NCBI GenBank assembly: GCA_036852015.1
Contig: JAANDG010000145.1
Location: 186,001 to 250,000, forward strand
Length of the DNA: 64,000 nt
Direction of reading: 5' to 3'
Origin: Pelodera strongyloides
Taxonomy: Eukaryota > Nematoda > Chromadorea > Rhabditida > Rhabditidae
Shown: positions 11,111 to 20,929 of the stretch, piece by piece
Numbering within the stretch: position 1 is the stretch's first letter
How the letters are laid out: each line of letters starts with the position of its first letter
Notes under the pieces: generated by a model
What the model was told of the DNA's origin: nothing
What the model saw: only the letters and a program-made list of their open reading frames with translations
Database searches by the model: none
Translations under genes and position numbers: made by a program

Positions 11111-13344
11111 TCATGCGAATAAGTCATTGTCGGTCATTTCGGCCACTGTTTTCTTTGGTGGAGCGAGCAGGGCCAGGTTGTCCTGAAATTGCTAATATTA
11201 AAGCGATATGACAGGTGGTTTTGAAATGTATCCGACGCGGAAGGGCACACATAGATATACGGATACGGGACAGTAAATGTAGATGCAGTTTTCCAGTACC
11301 ATAGATACACACCAGGACCTTTATACCAGTTGTTAGAAAGGGAATACTTTCTTTTTTTACATGACCATTTCTGTGTGTCCATTTTTCATAGAACTGGCCT
11401 CAGTTCCTTTCAATAAAATAATTAGAAATCCTGACTTAACCTAAGTTTCTTTTGGGAAGAAATCAGCATACTGTCTGAAGCGTTACCTTGAGATTTCTAT
11501 CTAGAACTTGTTCATGTGTTCCTCCATTACAAAGTGGAGTTGTACAGACGCAGAGGAGTGACGAACTCTGGAAATTTATTTTACTTAGTTACTTAATTAT
11601 TAAATATTATTAAATACACCGATGATTTGCGCATTCGATGATGAAAGGAAAAAAAGAATCTTGATTCATTTGTGCTGCCAATATTTATTATGAACAGTAT
11701 TTTGCGTTGGAAAGTGTAGGTTGGTGTCGGTATAGAGTAGAGTCCTAGTACTGGGGCCACTACACGTCCAGCCATTTTATCAATTATGAAAATTATCAAT
11801 TAGGCAATTAGGCTAATTAGAATTCGAAATTAATGATTCACCTGTCTAACGGGCGGAGCTGGGGGAAGAGCCACACTTCGACGTCGACGAATTGGAGATA
11901 TCAAATTAGCCTCAAAAAAATAAATAATATTTTTCGTAAATCAATATCGCACTATAATTATGTCTTTGCTTGTGACTTGAAAGAGTACTGGTTGCCCCAA
12001 AACTAAAAGGAAATTGGTTGCTAACAGTAAAATGATTTTGTTTCGCTGAAACATTCACTTTGAACCCAAAACAAGATTATTCTTATTCCATTTAGCGAGT
12101 TCAGCTGTTTAGCCCACACTTTGCATCGAAATGCAATTTGTTAATTTCAATTTTTCCTGTTTTTTTCCGGTTCGAGAAACCATTATGACTGATTGGAATG
12201 GGAGGGTTGGGTTGGGTAAGTACTCCCGGGATAAGAAATAAAGGAAGAAGAATAACGCTGAAACTGGATTTTCTCCCGTTTTAGCACCGAATCTCAGTCA
12301 GCTGAGTTGAGCAAAAACGCCTAAGTGGGAATGACTAAACATACAACAGGTCAAGTGACGAGGAAGTTATTTTTTTCTCGGGGAATATGGAATTTCTTGG
12401 AAAAACAAATTCCACCCTACTACTTCCCAAATACGAGAACTTAAAAAGGATCAACTTAAAAATAAAAATTATTCCATCAGAATAGACGTATTGTTAAATT
12501 ATTATATAGCCATGTCGTACTTATTGTTAGTGCTCCACCCCACCGTAGTAGTATTCTGCATTTCAGAACTACACTACACGAACATAGAACATACCGTATT
12601 TATTAACCCCGCTTACCGTCTTGATATTCTGACAGAGGCTGCTTCCAGGGAAGAAGAGCAAATATTGATAGATAGCCGTTCCTAAAGCGACTTTTTAATT
12701 AATATCTAGCATAACTTACGCTTTACGTTGCGGATTGATGGTTGATTTGTACCGCATAAAATCATTCGTATTATGCAAAGTGTTTAAAATTAAATGACAT
12801 ACCTTTCGACGTGCAAAACTTTCTCATGTGCACTTTATTAGTGAAATGAGAGAAATAAGTGACCATTGAACAAGATTCAACACCTTCCTCACACCATTCT
12901 TTCTGCAACGATTTATTTATTTAAAATTGTGAGTACAAATGCGTAGCCTGATCAGGGCCAGGGGCCGATCGTCAAAACTCACCCTTAAGAACGTGCAAAG
13001 TTGTTTGAATAGTTTGTATTTAAAGCGAAATACCGGCCATTTTTTGAAGCACATCGAGGACACCAGCATACTTATGCAATTAGAATAGAAACCCGAGCTA
13101 AATCCGAGCAAATTAGCATAAATACGTAAGAATTCAGCTGTCCACGATGCGTTTCAAAAACCAGCCGCTTTGATTGCTTCTAACTGAGCGCCTAGTCAAA
13201 CTATATCACATTGTATATTACACAAAAACATACCTTATCAATACACGGTAGTGCATCGTTCGCTCCTTTATGATTATTGCAAGTATAACATTCAAATGCA
13301 ATCGAACTTATAATAAAACAAAGCAGTGCGAATAAGGTATTCAT
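11111..13344 (-). CDS. Secreted Ly-6/three-finger-fold protein (142 or 165 aa)
   Basis: Coding exons 13344-13234, 12902-12803, 12681-12617, an optional one 11910-11842, 11567-11487 and 11182-11111 (stop TGA 11111-11113). All phases fit with or without the optional exon. The start ATG follows TTTCAG directly, the usual nematode trans-splice or 5' UTR acceptor context. Residues 1-17 are a signal peptide, followed at once by FECYTC, the Ly-6 hallmark. Ten cysteines follow the three-finger order and end in LCVCTTPLCN, the terminal CN of the family. After that comes a hydrophilic tail (THEQVLDRNLK, then LAPPKKTVAEMTDNDLFA) with no hydrophobic GPI signal, so the protein is probably secreted. Family assignment is firm on pattern; ligand unknown. 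Confidence 0.75.
13024..13169. mobile_element. TTAA MITE, family A, copy 2 (right end shortened)
   Basis: TTAA (13020-13023) then AGCGAAATACCGGCC. The right arm GATGCGTTTCAAAAACCAGC is present but the last bases of the terminus are deleted before TTGA. It lies in intron 1 of the Ly-6-like gene. Confidence 0.7.
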
Positions 13345-13467
13345 CTGAAATTTTAAGACATTACCAAACTCTTCTTCTAACCGCAAACCAAAGTTTCGAG
13401 AGGAAAAAAGCTTCCCGTTGCAAGCCGTAGTGTATGTAATGTAGTAAGCAGTATCACTGACGAAACA

Positions 13468-13674
13468 AACTTGGCGTGCAAGCCGCGTGACAACGGCGTG
13501 CAGCGTGCATTTGGCAACGTGGTGGCGTGCAAAAATGCACGCGGAACGGTACGGCGTGCAACTTGCCCGCCGATACCACGCCGCTTGCACGCCAAAAGCC
13601 CGAGACGAAATGGCGTGGGTACGGCGTGCAAGTTGCACGCCGTGCCCACGCCGCCCACGCCGCTTGCGAATTAT
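13468..13674. repeat. GC-rich cluster of GGCGTGCA motifs
   Basis: GGCGTGCAA and its complement TTGCACGCC occur many times in about 200 bp of otherwise AT-rich DNA, able to fold in many registers. ORFs are open on both strands because of base composition. It lies immediately 5' of the Ly-6-like gene. Origin unknown. Confidence 0.65.
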
Positions 13675-14403
13675 AATTCAGTTAAACCAAGAATAAATAA
13701 TGGTAGAATTTTGATCACGCGATTAAAAGAACTACTAAATGATCAACGAAAACAAAATGATCCAAGAGTTTTCTCTAAAAACTCGTGTAGATGAATTTTC
13801 CAGAAACATGAGTATTTATGGCCCAAAAAAATGCAACCTTTTGCAAATCGGCCAAAAACAAATCTGAAACTTGTGGCGAAAACTGGGGAAACGAAAGTGG
13901 ATCTATGTAGGTCTTTAGGCCAAGGCGTTTGGAAAGTTTTGAAGGGGAAAAAGAAAATCTTCCTAAAAATGCGCAAGCAATATCTGTCCTTGAACCACAA
14001 AATCCATGGAAAGAGGGACGTTTTGGAATCTGGGATGGGATTCAGTTTTTTCTTCTTTCTTTTCACACGTGAAATGGAAAGGTTCGAACCATTAGCTACA
14101 AGACTAAAATATTAGCAATTGTTTAAATTAGCATCCGGTTAGTGAAATAATATTTTAGAAAAACGTATTGAGCGGAGTTGCCTATTGGAATCAAACCAAA
14201 CGCTCTTTAACATCAATATCTGTTTATACATATACTCTACATAAAATGCAGCAAATAAAACGTATTGTACAAAAAAAGAAGAGTTTTTTTTCTGTGCGTG
14301 AAAACGAAACGGAATTAAACGTTTCAGACGCTTTGTATAAGTTAGTCCCTTTTCGCAACTCTTCAAAATAAGCGCAATCGAATTTTATTACATAAATTTT
14401 GAA

Positions 14404-14500
14404 GATACGTTTCAGACGTTTCATATAAGTATGCCGTATGATCATTTTAGTAGAAATCGCCTGAGTAGTCGCCTCAGGCGGCGATAGCCCTCTGGTAACA
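14404..14500. repeat. Dispersed repeat fragment, further copy
   Basis: Same TTTCATATAAGTATGCC and GCCTCAGGCGGCGATAGCC blocks as at 340-440 and about 6388-6462. The preceding 14160-14400 may be part of the same element. Confidence 0.6.
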
Positions 14501-14880
14501 AATAAAACTAAAAGGATACTAATTTGAATAGGCCATCAAGCGTGTATGCACGGACAACACTTTCTTTGATTATATTCAAATTTTGTGCCCAGTTTACGTT
14601 TACAAACCACGTGCCTACCACTTTGCGGGTATCCATAAACATTACTCTTGACCCAAAATAAATAAAAACCTCGGTAGCCTCCCAAAATAGAAATTCTCGT
14701 TACTTTGAACGACATTGAAATGTAAATGTTTTCGGAAAAAAAAATTCGGGATCAACATGCAAATAGGAATTCAAAATAGGGAATGGAAAAGGGGAGGTCG
14801 TTTTGTAGAGAAAGGTTTAAAGTGATCTGACTAACGTTTTCTCCTTTGAGGAGATCACTATTTCATTCTCTCTAACCTTT

Positions 14881-15030
14881 CATCTCCCTCCATCTTGCTC
14901 TCTCTCTCTCCCTCTTGCTCTCTCTCTCTCTGTCTCTCTCTCTGTCTCTCTGTCTCTTTCTCTCTCTCTTTCTCTCTCTTTTCTCTAAATCCTTCTTTTC
15001 CTTCTTCTCTCTTTCTCTATCTTTTCCCTC
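14881..15030. repeat. CT-rich simple repeat
   Basis: CTCTCT/CTCTGT runs over about 150 bp between the Ly-6-like and third PLA2-like genes. Confidence 0.95.
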
Positions 15031-15694
15031 ATCCATCATATCTTGATTGCATGTCTTAATCACTCTAAAAGCGGATGTTATGATCCATATCTGTCCACTG
15101 CTCGAGATTAATTGATTTGGTGCCTTGTGCTTGGACCATTAAACCAGTTTTTATCTTTATTTTATTTTTTTTATGACCATAAATAAGAATACTATCAGTC
15201 TTACGGAAAATTAACTAAACAAGAGCATCTAAAAATATAAATATTATTTTTACCGCACTAGAATGGCGATACATTTTGTATAGAGAAAAGCTCTTACATA
15301 ATCACACTGGAGTTACAGACGGTTAAAATAAAAATGATAAAAAATAATTTGGTCAATTTTGTAGTCTTAGGCTGGCAATTGAATAGTTTCGGGGAAAAAC
15401 ATAAAATTGAATAAAACAATTTACCACATATTCTCGAGGAATTTTCAATTTAATAAAATCCGGTTCGAAAATATATGTTATCAAGTTTTTGTCTCGATAT
15501 TTCCAATTTATCTTTTCATAAAAAGATTTATTCATCAAGGGAGAGTTATAAGATTACCATATATTCTGTTTGCTCAATTGTGGGAATATCGTATTGTATT
15601 ACTTGAAAAACGGCTCATGTGCAAGGCAAGCGTAAAAACTAACAACTAACAAGTAATAAGCAATTAATTATCAATTATCGTACATAATTACTAA

Positions 15695-16874
15695 TTATCC
15701 TGACTTTCCCTTTTTGGGTTTCTTTTCCTTCTTTTCTTTCTTCGCCTTTTCTAATTTCTGTTTGGCTATTTGTCTCGCTTTTGCCATTTCTCCGTGGGTT
15801 ATGGTATCGGCACGGATATTACCACAAAATACACCAATGTGATTCTGAAAATAACATAATTTAATTTAAATTAACAATAAATAATTACTATTAAATAAGC
15901 ATACCGTTTCATAAACATAGTGGACGACTATATGATCCATTGCTACGTTCTCACGCCGCAGCGCGGACATGCGAACGCGCGTCCGCGGGAAAGAGACGGC
16001 TTGTTTCTCTCTGTCTCAAGCTTTACAATGCAAATTTTCTTTTTCTTTTTCCCGCGGACGCGGATTCGCATGTCCCACTGCGCGCCTGAGGACCAGAGTA
16101 GGGAATACGAAGTCACTGTAATCGCACATGCTTCGCAGTTTGATCAACTACGCATCAAAATAAGAAACTTTCTTTCTATTTTATTACCTTGCACGTCGGA
16201 TTTTTCTTCACTGCCGCGGCCATGCAATCACAACCCAACGAGTCACATCTGAATATTATACATTATTCTTTTAAATAGTTCCATATTAAACTTGAAGACT
16301 GTAAAGCTGTTCAATAGATAAATAAAATATTACCTCTCTTTTCGTCCCCCTTTGTCGTAGCAGTTGAAATGTCCCTTACAACACCGTGCGACGAGAGCTG
16401 GAATTTATAAATAAAATTATTTCTTTAAAACACAGAACGTTCTTTTATGACAGCTTATAACGAGGTGAATTTGGGTCGTAAGGACCCATCCGAAAAGCAT
16501 CAATGAGAAGGCCATCCGATCGCATAAGGCCAAGTGGACTGGAGTTCCTAAGTCAGGAGGGCCCTATGTCATCCTCTATGTTATACTGAAGAGATTCCAC
16601 TGTGAAATGCACAATGTCGGCTATTGTTTTCCTGAAATTGTGTCAATTGTCTATGAACTTTGTTCATCATTCGGGTAGAAAGACACTTTTTTATCTAAAT
16701 GAAAATCTTACGCATCAACGGTTCACAGTCCAATTGTGTGAACAATTCAGCAAAGTTATTTGCCATTCGGAATGTTGCGCAATTGTAATAATTTGCATAA
16801 ATTTTCGATTCCACATTGGGGATCCATTGTAAGATAAGAATTCCGAGCACAGTTTTCAATATGTTCAAGAACAT
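15695..16874 (-). CDS. Secreted PLA2-like cysteine-rich protein, paralogue C (145 aa)
   Basis: Four exons: 16874-16712, 16397-16334, 16248-16188 and 15844-15695 (163+64+61+150 bp), stop TAA at 15695-15697. The first about 24 residues form a signal peptide. The motif is CCKGHFNCYD, then RCDSLGCDCM, the PLA2-like pattern of the two paralogues near the left end. Phe replaces the Asp after the histidine. Exons 2 and 3 here are 64+61 = 125 bp, exactly the length of the single exon 2 of paralogues A and B, so one intron has been gained here or lost in the pair. The tail is extremely Lys-rich (KKEKKEKKPKKGKSG). Intron 3 holds a GC-rich fold-back. Confidence 0.8.
15955..16085. repeat. GC-rich fold-back in intron 3 of PLA2-like gene C
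   Basis: GCGCGGACATGCGAACGCG followed by TCCGCGGGAAA is inverted downstream as TTTCCCGCGGACGCG followed by ATTCGCATGTCCCACTGCGC. Arms of about 33 bp are separated by about 55 bp of pyrimidine/purine-rich loop. Confidence 0.75.
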
Positions 16875-17466
16875 TGCGGTTGTCTAAATCAATTTTGCCT
16901 AAATTAGTCTTAAAATAAAAGTGAATAAAAAAGTTTCCAATTGTTCACAATAAAACAAAAAGTGCAGTTAAATCTTTGGATATTTTCAAGACAAAGGTGT
17001 ATTAACATTTTAAACAACTCTCAATTAAATGTGCACAGTTAGCCGCGGACAGGATCTACTGTTGTTTTACTTTCTATGAGCAAAGATAGGCTGATTTTCG
17101 ACCAAATATAACCAGTTACATTACCTCATTAGTGACCTTAATTTTAATTCACAAAGCCTGCCAAATAAACAAGTTTTCTTGAAATGTGGATCCGCGACCA
17201 CATCCGTAGCACACTTTACTCAAAAAAAACTACAGTAAATCGTAGCGTACTGTAAAAAAATGCTCAGTGGGGTTCATGAGTAGAGTAAACGACGTAAACC
17301 AGATGAACCGAATTGTTCGGAGTAAATCATTGAACATTGAACATTTATTAGCAATAAATCCATTGTTCTATAGAAATCGGCGTATAAAATTTGGTCAGTG
17401 TTTTTTTAAATTGTAGGTACTAGAATATGCAGAACATAAAACGATGTGTGAAGTTCAGCTATTTAA

Positions 17467-17912
17467 AGGGATGCGGTCACCGTTTTGGCCCTTATGTATA
17501 ATTTGTGTTTTTATTATCTTCATAATTTAGTGTTGAAAAATGTTTTGCAAGAAATGCGGCAACAGCGAGTAAAATGATGACGGAAAATGTTGTCCTCGAA
17601 CCAATACGCACCGTAACCCTAGTAATTGTCCAGCATATGGCCGTGCTGATAATCGACGAACGTTATACAATACCACTAATTAATAGGTCGAATACCTCAT
17701 ACCTCGCGGGCATTATAACATTTGGTTTTCTATGGCCAACTGTGGACCTTGGATCGGACGCAACTTTTTTAATCAATGAATTTCTCGCTGGAAACAGCGT
17801 TTTTCGTCGGATTTTTTCCAACACTATGTTTTTCATACTGTGCAGTTAACAAAAACACAAAGTATACATAAGGGTCAAAACAGTGACCGCGTCCAACAGT
17901 GACCGCGTCCCT
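17467..17912. mobile_element. TTAA element with zinc-ribbon ORF, broken copy (Z1)
   Basis: TTAA (17463-17466) then AGGGATGCGGTCACCGTTTT. The right end is the inverted GGTCAAAACAGTGACCGCGTC with a short terminal duplication, followed by TTAA (17913-17916). Inside, on the plus strand, ATG at 17540 starts MFCKKCGNSE and then a stop. The remaining reading frame is shifted relative to the intact copy at 30553-30969, so this ORF is dead. Confidence 0.8.
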
Positions 17913-17916
17913 TTAA

Positions 17917-18091
17917 AGCGAAATACCGGCCGGTTTTTGAAACGTATCTCAAATACCAGCATTCTTATGCATTTATGCTAAAAGGGGTCTATTGGGGTCT
18001 ATTTTTTATTCAAATTTATGCTCATTTGCATATGAAGCATAATAAAGCAGGGAGTACTCGATGCGTTTCAAAAATCGGCCGGTATTTCGCT
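17917..18091. mobile_element. TTAA MITE, family A, copy 3 (intact termini)
   Basis: TTAA (17913-17916), AGCGAAATACCGGCCGGTTT, then about 135 bp, AAAATCGGCCGGTATTTCGC, T, TTAA (18092-18095). The left TTAA is also the right TTAA of the zinc-ribbon element. Confidence 0.85.
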
Positions 18092-19097
18092 TTAACATGT
18101 GTAATCTATGGAACTCGTCGTCTACTTTGCGGCAGCAGGGATACGATTCCAGAGCTGTTACATCGCTTCCAAGCAAGTACGGCACGAGTGAGCCAACGGA
18201 ACTTGCACACATGGTCGTAGCATACTCTACTAAAGAGAGGGGGGCGTGAATGAGCGTCCATATTCTACTCCTACCATGCTTTGTAATTGAATCTTCTTGA
18301 CCATGCCCATCATTGTACTACCATTCACTTTCAAAGTTGGCAAATAACTGAACGCTCGTCTAAGCTTTTTTTGGCAAACCGAACAAACATTTTTTCTTAT
18401 TTTCTTACCAACACAATGAAACTAAATGTCTTATCTGCAACTAATCCTTGACCTTTATATGTTATACGATAAAGAGCTCGTGTACGTTGCTACTTTCCCA
18501 CCACGAGGCCCTTTTATTTACCGTACTGTTTTCTGCACGCCGCAGTTTTTCCTAAACTCACCTATTGTGCATGTTTGCGGCTAAAGTGCACCTCTTTTCA
18601 GGGCACGGTTGGCGCGAATAAACAAGGGCGTGCGGGCTTCCACCCCACTAATTAGCGGGAGAAGTCCAAGCTACACTGTTTTCTGTAAGAAACTACGACT
18701 TTTATCTATTCCAATATATTTTTAACGAAAATTGAGGCACATTCATGGTTGATCTATCTGTAAATTCATCCTAAAAACAAGCTAGATTACATAATTTTAT
18801 ACTAGCCTATGCCTCCACAGACCACATAACTCTTCAAAGGTTTGGATTGAAGAATTTGGCAAGAATTACTCGCTATGTTGTGATACACTATTCCAATGTG
18901 ATATATACACTTGTATGATACACCTTTTTTTCTTCTTTTACCCGATTGCTAATCGACTACAGTACCAATGGCTACGTTATATCTACATTGTTTTCTCTTC
19001 ATCATATTATTTGATGCACACCTCGGTGTTCTTTAATAAATAAATAAATAAATGTGATACACTTTGTGAAGCAAAACACCAATAACTTATCATTTAG

Positions 19098-19941
19098 ATG
19101 TTGAACCTTCTGCGGATATCACTGTGCTTTATTCTATCACTGTCACAACTCTCTGCCTATCCCAACAATCTGTCTCCACAGATGTCCGTTGCTCATTTCA
19201 ACATTTCACTTTCATGTTTTCTAATGGATTACAGTCTCAAGTTCGCCAATTATTTATGCGAATTCGAGTGCACTGGAAAGGTGAGCAATTTTAAAGCGAA
19301 ACACCGGCCGGTTTTTAAAACGCATTGTGGACAACTGAATTCTTGCGTATTTATGCTAATTTGCTCGAATTTAGCTCGATTTTTTATTCTAATTTATGTT
19401 CATTTGCATATGCTGCAATAGAATGCTGGTGTACTCGATGCGTTTCAAAAACCGGCTAGTATTTCGCTTGAAGGTTTTGCCATCGGCGTGTTGGATTACC
19501 AGACTAAGGCATCAACAGAAACTGTGCATCTTTCGCGTACCCCTAGCGCAGCCATATTCTTGGATCGAAAAAGTTTCACTTCGTTCGTAGAAATTCACTG
19601 TAAGTAAGTTCGAAGCATCTGACTATTTTAAAGGCCCTCTTATTTTTAAGGCCATCTTATTTTTAAGGCCATCTTATTTTTAAGGCCATCTTATTTTTAA
19701 GGCCATCTTATTTTTAAGGCCATCTTATTTTTAAGGCCATCTTATTTTTAAGGCCATCTTATTTTTAAGGCCATCTTATTTTTAAGGCCATCTTATTTTT
19801 AAGGCCATCTTATTTCAGGGCCATCGTCTCGGTGGATATTGCGCCAAACAATTCGAGCAAAGTCGTTGTTTTTGTCATCACAATCCAACGAAATCGTTCG
19901 TGAAGCCGCTTCCATATATTACGACAAATATGATCATTTGA
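19098..19941 (+). CDS. CS-alpha-beta defensin-like antimicrobial peptide precursor (101 aa)
   Basis: Two exons, 19098-19280 and 19819-19941 (183+123 bp), phase 0, stop TGA 19939-19941. The ATG follows CATTTAG directly. Residues 1-20 are a signal peptide; a short pro-region follows. The cysteine pattern after residue 40 is C-x13-C-x3-C-x10-C-x8-C-x-C, the six-cysteine stabilised alpha-beta fold of arthropod and fungal-type defensins, with the characteristic GHRLGGYC before the fourth cysteine and CFC at the end. A hydrophobic, Pro-containing tail (about 17 residues) follows the last cysteine, longer than usual. The intron splits the fold between the third and fourth cysteines. It contains a TTAA MITE and a minisatellite that abuts the 3' splice site. 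Expected role: secreted innate-immunity peptide. Confidence 0.8.
19295..19468. mobile_element. TTAA MITE, family A, copy 4, in defensin intron
   Basis: TTAA (19291-19294), AGCGAAACACCGGCCGGTTT at the left, inverted AAAACCGGCTAGTATTTCGC at the right, flank TGAA. It starts only 15 bp after the 5' splice site. Confidence 0.8.
19633..19814. repeat. 17-bp minisatellite next to the defensin 3' splice site
   Basis: About eleven tandem copies of AAGGCCATCTTATTTTT, ending at the real acceptor TTATTTCAG/GGCCATCG at 19818/19819. The unit reads as a copy of the splice junction itself (TTATTTTTAAG/GCCATC). Confidence 0.9.
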
Positions 19942-20929
19942 TAAGCCGTCAATTATAAAATCAATTTTACTTAACTATTAAGATAACTTTTATAATGTTT
20001 ATTCTTTAATGTTTATTTCCCGCATGCTCATAAAATAAAAATAAACCTTTTTTTTCGTGTAATAAGAAAACAATATCTTATCTGTATCTCGGCGGTATTT
20101 CGAATGTGAAGTGTAACTACTGTGCTAATACTTTAATTAAAAACATTATTTAAAAAAAACTTTATTAATATGCAGTGTTAATAAAATTAATCAAAATAAA
20201 AAACGAAGTAAAAATAAAGAATAAAAATAAACCCGATGATTGTATTTTATTACTTCTGATTCGGCATTATTAGTTTACATTTAACTTGGGGTAAAACTAT
20301 GCAATTCATCAACATAAGAAGGGTAAAATGTCACCGATATTCGCTCAAACTCGTCCGGCAAAACAAAACAAAAAAAACAATCAATAAATCAATAGAATAT
20401 AAATCCGCAATCAATAATCAATTGTTTACCGGTAATTGTAATTATCGCCTCGAGGTCGGCTTTCAACTAAGTATCTACTTATTTATATTTTGACTGGAAA
20501 GCATGTTTTTGTACAGCTCAAAGTATGGGGCAAATATGTTGTACAGCAAACAAGCAAGCAAAAGATTCAAATGAAAATATTATTTCACACATCAAATAAG
20601 ACTAATTCAACGAAAACGGAAACACAGGCAAAAACTAGGCAATAATTCTAGTTAGAATTAGTAGCCGGAAGCTCTTGGTCGATGTTTTTGTCCATCTTCA
20701 CAATATTTATATTTACAATGATAAACGATAAACCGTTTTGGCCGGTCACCAGATGGTTTTCACATTTTTCTTGGGCCAATCCGCTTGGCGACCATTTGAA
20801 GACCGGTTTCGGGAAATCTTGGTCATGACAAAGACACCAAATGGAATGCCCATGAAAAAAATCAGGGAACCGTCACCAAATGGTTCTTCCGTTTCCTATG
20901 TTATATGCTAGTAACACCAAAATATTCAC
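19942..20929. other. Intergenic region between convergent genes
   Basis: No exon supported. Two inverted blocks (GGTCACCAGATGGTTTT near 20745 and AACCGTCACCAAATGGTTC near 20868) suggest a further small fold-back element. Confidence 0.4.

Larger units (their letters stand above)
16875..19097. other. Intergenic region
   Basis: Besides the two adjacent TTAA elements I see no supportable exon here. 18100-19090 is plain AT-rich sequence. Confidence 0.4.

Noticed and set aside
13201..13658. Long ORFs through the GGCGTGCA cluster on both strands
   Set aside because: Open on both strands because of GC-rich repeats. Only the segment 13344-13234 is coding (Ly-6 exon 1).
19281..19474. Idea that the MITE itself created the defensin intron (introner)
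   Set aside because: The true intron runs to 19818 and the element supplies neither splice site; insertion into an existing intron is simpler.
19474..19600. Exon reading FAIGVLDYQTKASTETVHLS inside the defensin intron
   Set aside because: It does not fit the phase of exon 1 at its nearest acceptor and would disrupt the six-cysteine fold; direct joining of 19280 to 19819 gives a perfect defensin pattern.
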